NCBI GenBank assembly: GCA_964035545.1
Contig: OZ037768.1
Coordinates: 20,334,700 to 20,398,699, forward strand
Source: Bugula neritina
Taxonomy: Eukaryota > Bryozoa > Gymnolaemata > Cheilostomatida > Bugulidae
Length of the DNA stretch: 64,000 nucleotides
Direction of reading: 5' to 3'
Numbering within the stretch: the stretch's first letter is position 1; the number at the start of each line of letters is the position of its first letter. Positions 25,538 through 48,148 of the stretch are shown piece after piece. Made by a program: the position numbers and the translations under genes. The notes beneath the pieces were generated by a model, which was not told the DNA's origin, made no database searches, and saw nothing but the letters and a program-made list of their open reading frames with translations.

Positions 25538-28513
25538 GTGAGTTGAATTCACAACGACAATATAACTGTAACTTTTGAAAATGATAGCTAGGCTATATTG
25601 ATATTTAATATACTTTGCCATTGGCATTTGAAAGTTGTAGTATTTTATTTCTAACAAGTTGCTTTAACTAGGTGGTCATAAAAAATCATGTTATACTTTG
25701 AATACTGCCAAGATCACTACTTTATAGATTCCTTAGAATGATTTTGAAATGTTGCAATTTCGATTGTAACGTACATACCTACATTTGTAATAACCAAAGA
25801 ATGTTGTATCACTGTTAGACTTTAGTACTTTTAGTGGCTCCAAGTGCAATTAATTATAATCCTCAGAATATTTTTCAGCAGTTGCTTTATTTTTGATATC
25901 AAGTTTTGGTGCCTCTTGGTACTAGTCTACCATACTATAGTGCCAGCATTGTGCTGTCACAACAGAAAACTAACATTAAACCAGGTTCTTTTCTAAAACT
26001 TTTACTCTTGAGTTTTCTTTGAGTTTGTGGGCCAAATCCAAGCTATACTTCCTTGTGTTGACTCAAATAATATGCTTTTTCAGTAGAATGGTCGAAATAA
26101 AAGTGGGTTAATCTATCCAATATGGTAGAAAAATATCCAAAAATTTTGTTAGTTTTTTTACTAAATCTTAGAGTTTTCCTTTTAGTTTATGATTTACCAG
26201 CTAAAAATTCTGTTTATTGTCTAAGCTTATATAGTTCCTAAACATAGGGATATTTATTAATCTATATTTTTAAAATTTTAAAACTATCCCAAAGTTCAAT
26301 TAAGATTGTAACTTTCTGTCCAAAACTGGATCCTGTTCTATATACTTGTGAAGTTGGTTAAGAATTAAAAAAAACTTCTGCTTTGCCAAGGTTTGTAAAT
26401 ATTGGCTTAAAACTTGAATTTGATGCAACTGTCTTGAGCAAACACATTTTTGAACTAAATTTACCTGTTGAAATTAAACTGCATGAAAAAGTGGCTATCT
26501 TTTTACATGCTTCCAGTTGGATATTTTCACATTTTTAGAATATTTCTAATTTTAAAATGCATGTTTTGACATGATAGCCACCTTTATAGCCTTGTTGATG
26601 AGCTATAAACAATTTTACAACCTATATTATTTAAAGCATAACATTCTTTATCTCTCTTCAAACATACTTATAGAAAGCCAACTTTTGGTTGGCTTTGTTG
26701 ACTAGCAAGGGACTGACACAAGCGTGTTCAGCAAATAGTTTCACTCTGAAACTATAATCAAGGAGAAAAATTGGAATCTTTTTCTAACTAAACTGCTGGT
26801 TTCTATTTAATCCAAATGTAAACCCAACATAATATACCAAAATCTGGTCCACTGTTCTTAATTTGCTAAAACAAAGAACAAAGCTCTACCTATTGTATAT
26901 TAACTATATCCTATTAGCAAAACTACCCATCATCTAAAGTCTAAACTTAAGACTGCACACTACAGATTAGTAGTAATAGTTCATCAACTGTAAACTCTTG
27001 TGATATAAGTTTTAGCAACCCCAGTCATTAAGTAGTTGCAAGTATTTTACTCAAGTTTCTGGGGGTTTTCACTGCTAAGAACTTAGTTCCTAGTGAAACT
27101 ACCATGCAACTTGATTATCAGTTAATAAAACTCTCGTCTTGTAGCGATTGCATAATAGGTGCTACCTGTTATGTCCAGCCAATTTTCCTGGAATTTCACC
27201 AAAAAAAATGTTGATGGGAGATAAATTATATGGTTGAGACTGTTGTAGCTGTTAGATAAACTGTCAGAGTACTGTGGTTTCAAACAAATTGGCAGAGGGA
27301 CATCATAAATAAACATTTCAAAATGCACACTCAGCTTCTACTGAGAGAGATTCTGCACGCTGAGTCTGATATTCAACACCTATGCTGGCATCCTGCATAG
27401 ATATGTTTTGAATAGATTGCCTAGGGACCAAGTTCTTGCTCAACTCTCATTGTCAACTTCAGTATGCCATCACTCAGTCACTGTTTAGCCAATAAATCAT
27501 ATGATTAGCGTTATAGCTTCACTGTTTGCAACGGACATGAGAGGCGCTCGTCATAAACTATCTCATAGTGAAAGAGGTAGCTAGTTATTCTCGTCGCGTT
27601 ATGGAGTGTTTGCCATCATATCTGCTCAGTAAATGTAGAGCTTTTACTTCTTGTCGCTTCTAGCTGTTCGGTATATTTCTTGGTCAACAAATAGGGGCGT
27701 TTACTGAAAGGTAATTTATACAAGTTTCTCTTCATTTATTGCTAGTTGTAAGGTTATACCAAGCTAGTAGGTCAGCTGTTAATTTAGTGACTTTCCTAAT
27801 AAACTCGGGCTATCATGTTTCAGTTTTAGTGTTTATAGCCAGTTTTCAACACTGGGCTACACAGCTACATTCTCTCTAGTTGTTAACTCAATAATTATGA
27901 CAGCAGAATATGATAGCAAGTAGCTTCAAGGCTTTGATTAGCATAACTTAATTGCACTGTCAAGAAATTGCTAAATTGCACATTGTCCGGGTAGACATAT
28001 TGCCACAGTGAGATTATTTTTTTATCTATGAACATCTGGCATCTAAAAAGATGGTATATCTAGTGCAAGATAACAACATGCTATAGTAGTAAACAGCTCA
28101 TATGAATGGCAATGTCTATACTGCATATATTGAAAATCTTAGGCAATATGAATTAATAGCCACCACCACATTGTACTAATTCACATTGCATGTATGTGGT
28201 ATTCATCTCTCTGTATAATATATAGTGTTAGTGTGGTCATTTATTTTTATTATAAGCTCATGATCTTATAATGTTAAATAGATTAATAGATTTATTCTAA
28301 ATGTGTTGGTAACAGTTGAGGGAGTTGAAGGAATATTTGGCATGAATTATGAAAATATATGAAAACCAGACTTTCTGTCTGCATGACGCCATTTGTATAG
28401 TGCAGAGTTTAACGACAGAGGGAGGGAGTCCGTGATTGCTGCCAGTGTTTGTCGCTGTCAGTGATGACAGATATTCTCATGGTGTTTTAGGTAAGGCAGA
28501 CAGGTCAGCCGAC
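25538..28513. other. Upstream region of TIR-HEAT A
   Basis: No coding exon recognised. A CCAAT-like GCCAATAAA near 27489, followed by less AT-rich sequence up to 27720, could mark a promoter and an untranslated first exon, but nothing fixes it. A perfect 9-bp stem (AAAGCCAAC / GTTGGCTTT) lies near 26675-26697. The rest is featureless AT-rich DNA. Confidence 0.35.
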
Positions 28514-31500
28514 ATGGGAAACATCAGTTCTGGGAAAACAAAGGATCACAAGCCCCCTACACCCTGCTACCCCCTTACCTCTGACAAGAAGAGTGTACAG
28601 CACAAGAACGATCTCAACTCCAAGCAGCCCTCTCAGCCTACCCACCACACACCCACTTATATTGACACTAAGAACGGCAGCATTCAGTCAGTCAAGCCCG
28701 TCAGCGACAAGTTACCTGGCGTCAGCGTACAGAAGATGGTTGCTGACTCTCCCACTCAGGTCCCCGGTGACCAGTCCAAGAGTTCTCCTCAGGGAGTCAG
28801 CATAGATGGCGTGAAGCTGACTTTAGACGTGAACAATAGTCGACCATCCAGTAGGTCCAACACTCCTCTCCAGCCCAGAAAGAATGGCTCGAATGGTTCC
28901 TATTTGGCCCAGTCCCATACTGAGCACAAGGGCTCTAGCAGTAGTCTCAAGGACTCCCAAGCTAAAGATATTATGATCAGTTACAGTCATCTGGATAAAG
29001 AGATTATGTTGAAGCTCAAAGGTTTGGCTCTACTACACAATTTATATTCTAGAATCTAAAATCTGGATAGTAAGACTTAAACATCTTATTCTGCCCACCC
29101 AGTGTTACTGAGAACTGCTCTCAGGAGAATTGTTGTATAGAATTTGTGTGAGCATTGAATAAAATTGACTAGTCTAACTGCTACTAATATTTCACTTGAA
29201 TTGCTATAATGTAGCCTAGCTTATTGATTAGTAACATGTAACACTCGGTGCCGCACAACTCAATTATCACTCGCTGCTGCAGTATACTTGTACTCCTTAC
29301 TTTTACTTCCAATGATGGATATACTCCATTTAAACATTCATCATTTTGATATATGGCACTGTGCCACTTTGGCACTGTTTAGTTTAGGCTTACCTGTTAA
29401 CCAGTTGTCACAAATCACCTATTGTCAGTCTACTTGAGTCAGGGCAGTAGAATTTCACAAAACTTGCAGTAACTCGATCCTTATTTCTTCCAAAACTAAG
29501 CAGGTGTTCTAAAAATGCTCTCTTTCTAATAGTTTACATGTGATTGTTGCAGATGCACTGGAACATCACAACATATCTGTTTGGGTGGACGTGGTCGGCC
29601 TCAATGCTGGTGTTAACTTTCTCAACAAAATAGGCCAAGCTATCATTGACTCAAAGGTAGGTACACAGGCTATCATTAACTCAAAGGTGGGTACACAGGC
29701 TATCATTAACTCAAAGGTGGGTACACAGGCTATCATTGACTCAAAGGTAGGTGCACAGACTATCATTGACTCAAAGGTAGGTACACAGGCTATCATTGAC
29801 TCAAAGGTAGGTACACAGGGTATCATTGACTCAAAGGTGGGTACACAGGCTATCATTAACTCAAAGGTGGGTACACAGGCTATCATTAACTCAAAGGTGG
29901 GTACACAGGCTATCATTAACTCAAAGGTGGGTACACAGGGTATCATTGACTCAAAGGTAGGGATCGTTCTATAAGCAGCTCAGTGTTAGAGTCTGGGGGT
30001 TTAAGTTGGAACTTGGAGCCCCCAACTCCAAACTTGATAGTCCAAACTATTGCACTCAGTTATCCCCAACTCAGAGCTGCTCATATAATAATTCCAAAGG
30101 TGAAAGTTGTAGGTGATGATGGAGCAAATAGTATCACTACAGAATAAGTTTAGCAGATTAGCCCTAAACTAAGTTGTTCTGGTAGCGTAGTAGATAATCT
30201 AAAAGAGTTGGTGATGCAAGAGTTCAAACCCCACTCTCAGCATGTTATTTTCAGTATATATCATGTAGCAAAGGGTAATATCTAAGGAAACAGCTAACTG
30301 CAGCACACCAGTTAGGGCAGCTGGAGTCTATACTGGCTTATTTATTCCTGTACTCTTCACGGAGTCGATGGAAAGGTTATTAGTGCTGAAGGGAAGGTGT
30401 GCTATTCTTGGCACTAAATTAGCTCTTAAAATACACTGGTTGTGAACAAACAATACGTAAATATGAAGACATTAGAGCAGTGGACATTGTTACTATTGTA
30501 TTGGCTCAATTACCTTCTGAATTGAATTCGGAAAGAAGGAGTTCCGTTTGTCAAATGACTCATAATGTTTACATATGATAATTGTGTCACATGGTGATAG
30601 ATAGGGATTAGAAGCCCCCCCCCACATCAGATGATCTTCTGCTATCAATTTTCAGGCACCAGCTCTATATAGAGTATAGTGGGTTTCAACAATGAATTAA
30701 CATCTTCAATGAATATTATGAGATTGCATTTAATTTATACCTGTCGGCCATATTAAAAGCATTGCAAAATTTTAGTAAAAAGTATTAAGTGTTTCTTGTT
30801 CCACCACTCATATTGGGTTTTCGAAATAGGTGTGGCCAACACCCACTCCAACCCAAGTAGTATATATCTAGTATAAGAAATAGGGCAATGTCAAGGAGTC
30901 TTGGATAACATATGCCAGGCTTGGCTAAGATAAATTGGAATTCTTTAAACATTTTTTGTTTTTGAAAATGTGATGCAGTGAAATCAAATTGTCATCTAGA
31001 TTCTATTAACACGACATCATAGCTTACTTAGAGCAGTAAAACATTTCCACAGCCTATAATATTATGTAACTCAAGTTAGCAGTGTTATTAGAACAAACAT
31101 TCTACAGCAGATAATGATCTTATCTGCCATTGAACAATACTTAATATCAGAAAGTAAAACTTTAGTTAACCTAGCATTACTCTACTCTTTCATCATGGTT
31201 GTGCAACATGTCCTATAATATCCTTTAATATAATATAATGCAGCCATTATTGCATGTAGGCCATAATTATTTCTCCATGCTTAGTTAAGAGTTCAAACTT
31301 TGACAATCTCAAAAAGTGCCTTGTTTCAACAATTAGTTGTGATTCCACATTCAGTTTGGGCAACACACCAACCCCAACCAAAAGACACCATCCAATATGT
31401 GAAATTAAGCAACTCGAAATGTCTGTTTTACAAAATGTATCTTGTGTTTCTTGGAAATAAGATAATGTTGTTAGGGTGAACCACAAACCCCCTTCCGCAA

Positions 31501-34500
31501 AAGTTGGAGTTCAACAACATAGCACCTAAATTACACAACTAAGTTATCTCAGTGGCGTTGGTGACTTTTCAAATAGATCATTCAGTTTGAGGCATTCCTA
31601 AGAGATGATTCAGAGGGTGCTATCGCCCATTTCCTTTTGCAACATCTTTGGAAACTAGCATACACGCGTAGCCATATTACACTGTATACGTGAGTTGTAG
31701 GGTAGTTCACTTGATGAAACAGCAGCAAAAAGAAACTTGGTGATGCAGACCTTGTGTGATGCAATGTTGCCCAATAAATGACCCAGTAACCTGCCATCCA
31801 TGGTGAAGAGTGTGTAATGATTTGTGTACAGTTTTGGTGGGGGTTGATTGACCCCATTTAGTAGGACAATATTTCATATTTATGTATGGTATTTTGGCAT
31901 TAAAGTTGGTCATATTTTCTGATGGGAGTCTGTAGCCTTGGCGACTCGTTTCCGGCAACTGAAGCATAATTATGTTAATTTGTGAAATCATTGTAGATGT
32001 TCATAACTTTGCTGACAGAAAGGACCGTAGCCTCCAAGTTCTGCCAAGATGAGTTGGCGCTGGCATATATTTCCAATAAACCCATATTTCCTGTTAGTCT
32101 ACAGCCTCAGTCTGAAATCTTTCCCAAAATTCCCACCGGAATGTGAGTATGGCACTGTTCTTACCCCCCCCCCCCCACCTGTGTCCTAGTAAAGTTTGTT
32201 TTTTTTTGTCAGGTGAACATTTAATCAACTAGTAAATAAAAGACTAAGTACCACCTTGAGACAGTCATCAATAGTTGAGGTTTCAAATATCATATACAAG
32301 GTTATTCATCTCTTCCATTACCTTTCTAGTAGCCCTTTCATTCACCAGTAAATAAACTGTTAAAATTTAGTTATTTGTTTATTGGGTTTGTTTGCCTACT
32401 GAATGAATCATATTTTACTAATTTCATATCCACATTTTTTCATCACATTTTCAGAGATTATAAATAAATTATAAAGCTCTTAGATGAAACATTCTATTGA
32501 CCTCGTGTCAAGTGGTAACACATAATTTTAGTTTGGGAGACATGCTAATTGAATCCTGACATGTAATCTTCAGCTAATAGTCTTAGCATTAAGTACCCAG
32601 CTATGACATAGTGTAGTATAAGTATCTTTTCAGGAATTCTCATCACAAATTTTGTTAGTTGCCACAGTTTTCTTTGAATAAGAAATCTTGAATACCTGTA
32701 TTGTGTAACGGTTTTGCTTTTATATTTAAATCTTTAGGGCTGTAAAACCTCTTTTTCACCAGTGCTCAACTTGTGATGTGAACTTTCACTGTGCAGGAAT
32801 CATTCTGGTGTTTTCATATAACAAATAATAATGTCAATTCTTCTTATTGTATTAGTTTACTGAGAAAGGTTACTATTCAACTGTTATCTCCAGTTTCATT
32901 GCCAGGTTTTAATGTCACAGTTAAAATGCATGTTTATATAACTTGGTTTCCATGTTACTCTGTAGCTCTGTAGTCCTACATGCCTCTAAGTAGGTTCAAA
33001 ACTTAAGCCTTTCTTTAATGACTCCAAAACACAAGCAAATTCTCTCTAGTTATCTATCAACGTAGTAGTGCTACTTTCATTAGAGGAAATGGTGATATTT
33101 GTGGAAGTTTGTGTAACTTATTCACTGATACTGCGTACCACTCGGTGTTGGTGGTAAGATGACGCAATCTCTTCTCTCACAGGAAGTTGCAGCTGGCCAG
33201 GTTCGAGTGGACTCAGATCTCAGTAGAGAATTTCAATGAAGACATACAAGTGTTGCTGAAGAAGCTGCAGGCATGTCTGGACGACATGAGATCAGAAGGC
33301 AAAGACGGTAAGTCGCTTGTACCAGTAACCGAGTCTCTCTGAAAGTTGTAACCCTTGGAACTGGTCACCTGTATGTTCCTAGTGTTTATCTAGAGCTTAA
33401 GATCTGGTCTTGTTGTTGTTTCCGTTGTGTTTTATCACAACTATGTTGCTCTGTGATTTCTCTTGATTTCGTAAACTCTGATTATCTCTATTTGTCAAAT
33501 TATAAAACTTCAGTGAGAATCAACTTGTTATACGGTTGCAGACGTACCGGATCTATCATCACCTCCAGCGGAGGACAAACTGCCTTTCAGGAAAACCCTG
33601 AAGAGGAAGGTGACCAGGCCCAAACTGTACCAGTACAATCGGTCACTCTCCAGGTGCAACTCCATTATTGAGCAGACAGAAGATATTGACGCCCAGGCCG
33701 AGTTTTGGGACAGAAACTTTGGAGATCTCAATGCTGTGCAGTTTGATAGGTGAGGCATTTGGCCCGACACAAATAGTCTTGTTTAGCTAGGTTCATGTGG
33801 CTACACTTTGCTCACATTGTTTGTGTGTAAGTGGATCTACTATAATCTTATACTAACAAGTCCAACTCTAAACATGTGTTTCTATCGTCACAGATACGGA
33901 AACTTAGTTGTTTCACTGCGATTTGACGTGGAGTAGCCTATATCTTTTTTAGTTTAAATTTGTGAGCCAGAAATCCGTTTAACTGCTTGGGCTGAAAAAA
34001 AAACAGATTCTCCCTCAATCTTGAGCGGAAAAATAATAGTCACAATGTAGCATATTTTGAACTGTGCTGTTTTTTTTGTAGTTTTGAAGCCTCTTTTACA
34101 AAAGATTACGAGCGTCAGCTGAACATGACTTATGCGCTGTCAGACAGGGAATGGTTTATTGATATCTTGAAGCGGGAGCTGGAAGTTGAGGAAGATGGAT
34201 TTATTCACAAAGAGAAGTATAAAGGTCAGTATATAATATGACTAAAGCCTCACTAGGACATAGGGTAGTAAATGAGGAAGTGATTGTTGATACAAGTTTT
34301 AGTGTGTGAGATTAGATTCAGCTGACATGATCAGTTAAGTCATAAATACATCATTTAACATTAAATGATATCTAAATTATGCCTTTATCAGTGTACTTCT
34401 GTCATCTTAGATTGTAAAGTGACTTTTTCAATTGTTCAAACACTTTACTTGACTGAAATTGACAATTTTCCTGTTTTCTAAAGACACAAAAATTACTAGG

Positions 34501-36200
34501 TGAATTTCAGTGCTTGGTGTTCAAGACAGTTACTAATATACAGAATAGGATTCAGATTTCATGCCGCTAAGGACCATGGCTAAGTTTTGAGTTTCTTGAG
34601 ATCAAACAAAGAGAACTCATTTATTATGCATAGTTTGATTAGGTTGACTAAATAGAATGTCAATTCTGATTAATTTATGTTGTCACCAAAGGCTTAACCA
34701 AATTAATTTTGCCTGCTCATATGTCTATTTAGGCTGTCAAAAACATTGTTGCATTGCAAGTATTAATTCCAGGAAAGTTGTTGTTGGCTGCAACTATGCA
34801 ACTTGCAGGTTATTTAAATATTTTGGTTAATAAGTGAACTTTGCCTAAAGCCACGTTGTCTGCTCTCACTGAGCTAGGACTGTCTCCCGCCTGATACCCT
34901 CACAGACACATTTTCAAGAGCTCATCGCTATTGCATGTTTTTGTTTCCATATCTTTAACCTGCGAGATTATTAAAATGCGGTAGTTAACCTCTGTCTGCT
35001 GTTGTGTAGAATTCATAACTGAAGAACTCGATGGCACCTTGAAGGAACAGCCCATACTCAAATGCGTCAATGATTTGGCTGTAGAAAACTACACAATGAA
35101 GGAAGTATTCAACATGGATTCTTCAGTTAGACTGGATGCTATTAATAACTTAGGTATGTGCTTTCAGTGAAAAGGTTTATTTCCATTTTCTACATTGTGC
35201 AAGCAAGTTAATGACTTTATCAACACTGATGATTCGATTCTATCAACACCATCATCTTATACAAACTAGACGTCTATTTCATGTGGACTCATTGCATTTA
35301 TTTACAGCAAAGTTTGGTAGTGTGGCAGTGGTAGAGGCTTTGTTAGACCTGCTAGACGACCAAGAGCATGATGTCAGAGCTACTGCTTGCATTTCATTGG
35401 CTAAATCGAAAGCTGGTGATCTGAGTATGAAGATAGATCGACTAATGAGATGTCTCCGAGATAGCGACCGCTTTGTTAGAGAAAGTGCGTGTGTTGCTCT
35501 CGGCTATTTGAGAGCAGAAGAAGCAGTTCCCGTGTTGCTTCAAATCTGGTAACTTTCCTTTTCTGACTCTGATAACAATATCAATTCTTTTTGATAAAAC
35601 AAATATTTTTTGCTGTAGCAGATAAAGTCTGCTCTAAATTAGCAATACTGTCGAATCTTCCTTCATATATGCACTAGTTGGAAGTCACTCACACATTATT
35701 GGTCTGATTCATTCTTATAAACTTTTGATCATGTTATTATCACGCCAGAACATTTGATATATTACAATTTAGTAATTAATTCATGTTTTACAGGAGAAAT
35801 GACTACATATCTAGTGTGAGAGATGCAGCAGAGTTGGCGCTAAAGCAAATTGGTGGCAGTGAAGTCAACAGAGCCATGGAAATGACCAATGTGCTTACAG
35901 CGGAGATTGGTGAACTTATCAAGGTTTGCTTTTATGCATAACATTAGAAATTCGCTCTCCGATAAATTGGCATTCTACTTCCTGTTTAAGCACCGCCACT
36001 TCCTGTTTACATATCATTACATATAAAATATTTCTTTATACATCTTTTAGGTGCTCACTGGTAAAGGAACTTCTCCTAAAAACCCTTTAAGATCAAAGAA
36101 TTGGACACCACTCAATGCTAACACTCTACCAGCCAACTTTGGTACTTCTACTGGTGCGATAAGTTTGATGTCAGCCCCCAACAGAAACACTATAGAATAG
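28514..36200 (+). CDS. TIR domain-HEAT repeat protein, copy A
   Basis: Exons: 28514-29021, 29553-29656, 31997-32142, 33183-33307, 33542-33749, 34082-34224, 35010-35153, 35308-35548, 35794-35923 and 36051-36200 (TAG). Phases close to 632 codons. Residues 1-150 are S/P/K-rich and probably disordered. They start MGNISS, which fits an N-myristoylation signal (G2, S6). The TIR domain (~151-252) has DIMISYSHLDKE, SVWVDVVGLNAGVNFLN and ASKFCQDELALAY, whose E223 sits at the catalytic glutamate position of NAD-cleaving TIR domains. A middle region (~295-410) includes FWDRNFG. HEAT repeats (~445-575) show NMDSSVRLDAINNL, EHDVRATACISLAK, DRFVRESACVALG and SSVRDAAELALKQIGG. TIR domains mediate self-association and NAD+ hydrolysis in immunity or cell death; HEAT repeats bind partners. 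The specific role is unknown. Exon 2 ends in an 11-copy donor repeat. Confidence 0.82.
29639..29958 (+). repeat. 30-bp minisatellite repeating the exon 2 / intron 2 boundary of TIR-HEAT A
   Basis: Eleven copies (starts at 29639, 29669, ... 29939; the last incomplete) of a 30-bp unit that begins with the last 18 coding bases of the exon (GCTATCATTGACTCAAAG) and continues with the donor and 5' intron bases GTAGGTACACAG. Every copy keeps AAAG/GTAGGT or AAAG/GTGGGT. The array is open in the exon frame for its full length because 30 is a multiple of three, encoding (A/G)I(I)(D/N)SKVGTQ repeats. The first copy is taken as the real exon end by homology to copy B and TIR domains. Confidence 0.95.
29952..30101. 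mobile_element. Palindromic MITE, copy 2, inserted in the last donor repeat
   Basis: The element at 29959-30094 has ends GGGATCGTTCTATAAGCAGC and the complement-like GAGCTGCTCATATAATAATTC, related to the element at 9161-9287. It is flanked by identical 7-bp direct repeats CAAAGGT (29952-29958 and 30095-30101), one base shorter than the duplication of copy 1. The duplicated target is the splice-donor core of the eleventh 30-bp repeat, so the array existed before the insertion. Confidence 0.72.
30178..30250 (+). mobile_element. tRNA-like SINE head (uncertain)
   Basis: An A-box-like TAGCGTAGTAGA and a B-box-like GAGTTCAAACCCC lie at tRNA-like spacing in intron 2 of TIR-HEAT A. It does not fold into a convincing complete tRNA, and the body following it differs from the SINE at 17521. 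It may be the head of another SINE family or a decayed tRNA pseudogene. Confidence 0.3.
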
Positions 36201-36981
36201 CAGTAGTTCCTGAGAGCACACAGGTGGTGTCAAGTAGAGTGAAGAGGACTATACTATACTAGTTGCTCACTTCCTTAACTCAGTAGCTTCAATGACTGAC
36301 ACTACTAACTTACTCTGCAACTGAACAAGGAAAGGAAATAATTAGCCTGATAGCTTTCCTACCGTCCTCAACCGTTACAGCATTGGTAGTTGTTGAACCT
36401 CAGCAATGACTGAATTGTAATAACTGTATTTATAACATTATTTATGTTTCAGGACTATTATCCCATGTTTTGCAGTTCTACTGGTATAACTGAAAGATGT
36501 AGTAGTGAGACTGTTCATGTACTTTTATATATCAGTGATCTTTATAAAAGCAAAATGGTGATAAGGTCATAAGTTTATTACTTATTTTTAAATTAGTAAC
36601 TTCACTCAGTTAATTTCATTCCCATTCTTATTTATCTACTTAGAAAATGTAAAGTTCATAATTTAATTCTGTAGTAGTGGCATCTACTTTCATTTCCTAG
36701 CCCAAGTGCATTTGGTCAGTTTTCTATAACGAAAGCATATTTGCAGATATTTGTTAAAAAGAAATTGGTGTATGCTACGCGGTTGAATATTTTTTCATTC
36801 CAAAAGTATTCTGTAGTTATAAAAATTATAACATGTTACATTTTCTATAAATTTTCAATTATTATTCTATCTCCTACAGTCCCTATCCCTGCTATACAGA
36901 TTAACCACATAGATATAATTATGTAATATTTAGAAAAAGCGCTTTACATTTTATGCCATGTTTTTGATAACCATGAATTGG

Positions 36982-36987
36982 AATAAA
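36982..36987 (+). terminator. Poly(A) signal of TIR-HEAT A
   Basis: Canonical AATAAA about 780 bases after the stop codon; the first canonical hexamer in a suitable place on this strand. Confidence 0.5.
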
Positions 36988-37012
36988 AACTTGGCGTTTT
37001 TGATGTAAACTA

Positions 37013-37018
37013 TTTATT
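37013..37018 (-). terminator. Candidate poly(A) signal of S6K
   Basis: AATAAA read on the minus strand, ~1.2 kb downstream of the S6K stop codon. With the opposed signal 25 bases away, the two transcripts would overlap at their 3' ends by a few tens of bases. Confidence 0.35.
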
Positions 37019-38211
37019 ATAGACGCAATGTAGTCATCATAAAAACAACTTGTTATAATATAATATATATACACATAAGCTGTTTCAAAATAAATAAATC
37101 CTTTCCATATAATAAAACAAAATTTGCCTAATTTTCAGAATCATGGATTCCTATCCTTACAGTACAAAATGCATATAAATTTGAGTATAAAATCTGGGAG
37201 CATGCAGCACTGTCACCAAAATACTGTCCAAAGTGTACAAATTACAGTAAAAGATGTACAACAAAATCACTAAATAAAATAAGAGGGTCAGCAGAGCTAG
37301 AATATAGCCTTAGAGATCTGCGTTTCAGCCAATTACACACAACAGACTAAGTGGTGAGCACTTGGTTACAGTCCTGGTAGATCAACAACAGGCCACAATA
37401 GTTAGTGGTGCGATTAATGATATTATGTAAAACAAACTTATAGTTGAATAAAACGTCACACAACATAGGATAGAGGTACCATATTTGTTGCATCCAAGAG
37501 GAGTAACTCCATATTCTCATTTGATGGCCATAATCGAACTATTGATTTCAAGCAAAATGTTGAGCGAAAACCCTCAACGCGAAGTTTGATGTGCAAAAAT
37601 AGCCGAATGAGTGCTTAGTAAGAGTTGGTGTAACGGCCATGCAGTACCTCTATGCTATTCATCACACAACTGCAGTGCGTAGTGAGTGGTAGAACAGCTA
37701 TGTCTATACATTTACTCCCTAATAGTTGTTGGCAACCGTCAGTTCTGCTGGATGACAAAACTTAGAGAAGCTGAGGTTAGAAGCTGACTTGCAGACTGCC
37801 TGCTGCCAGGCAGTCTAGACTAGATAAATAACCTGCTAGAAGCGAAAGAGTAAATCAACCAATGAACAACAGCTATTGTGAATATACAGTCACCTGAACA
37901 CTCAATGAGTGGTACATTTGCCATCTTTGGATTTGCCTGGAGCAGAAAATCAGACCATGTCTAGAAAACACAGATTTGAAAACAGGAGTCAAAAATATTT
38001 GGCCAGTTGCCTGTTCTACATCACTACCACATAATATCAAACACATAAGCTGAATAACTCCAATTAGATTATCAAGATGATTGTATGTTCCATGCAGACT
38101 ACACTCTCACACTTGTCTTGAATGAAGAGTTTACATGCAAGAAACTGAAAGGGAGCCAGAGTCCGGCGTGTAGTGCGCAACACACGCTGGACAGAGGATG
38201 TGATGTCATAA

Positions 38212-48148
<9,937 letters not shown>

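Larger units (their letters stand above)
36201..38211. other. Convergent 3' untranslated regions of TIR-HEAT A and S6K
   Basis: TIR-HEAT A ends at 36200 (+) and S6K at 38212 (-). AATAAA on the plus strand at 36982-36987 and AATAAA on the minus strand at 37013-37018 (TTTATT on plus) would end the two transcripts at almost the same place. This gives 3' UTRs of ~0.8 kb for A and ~1.2 kb for S6K. No coding exon seen in between. Confidence 0.5.
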
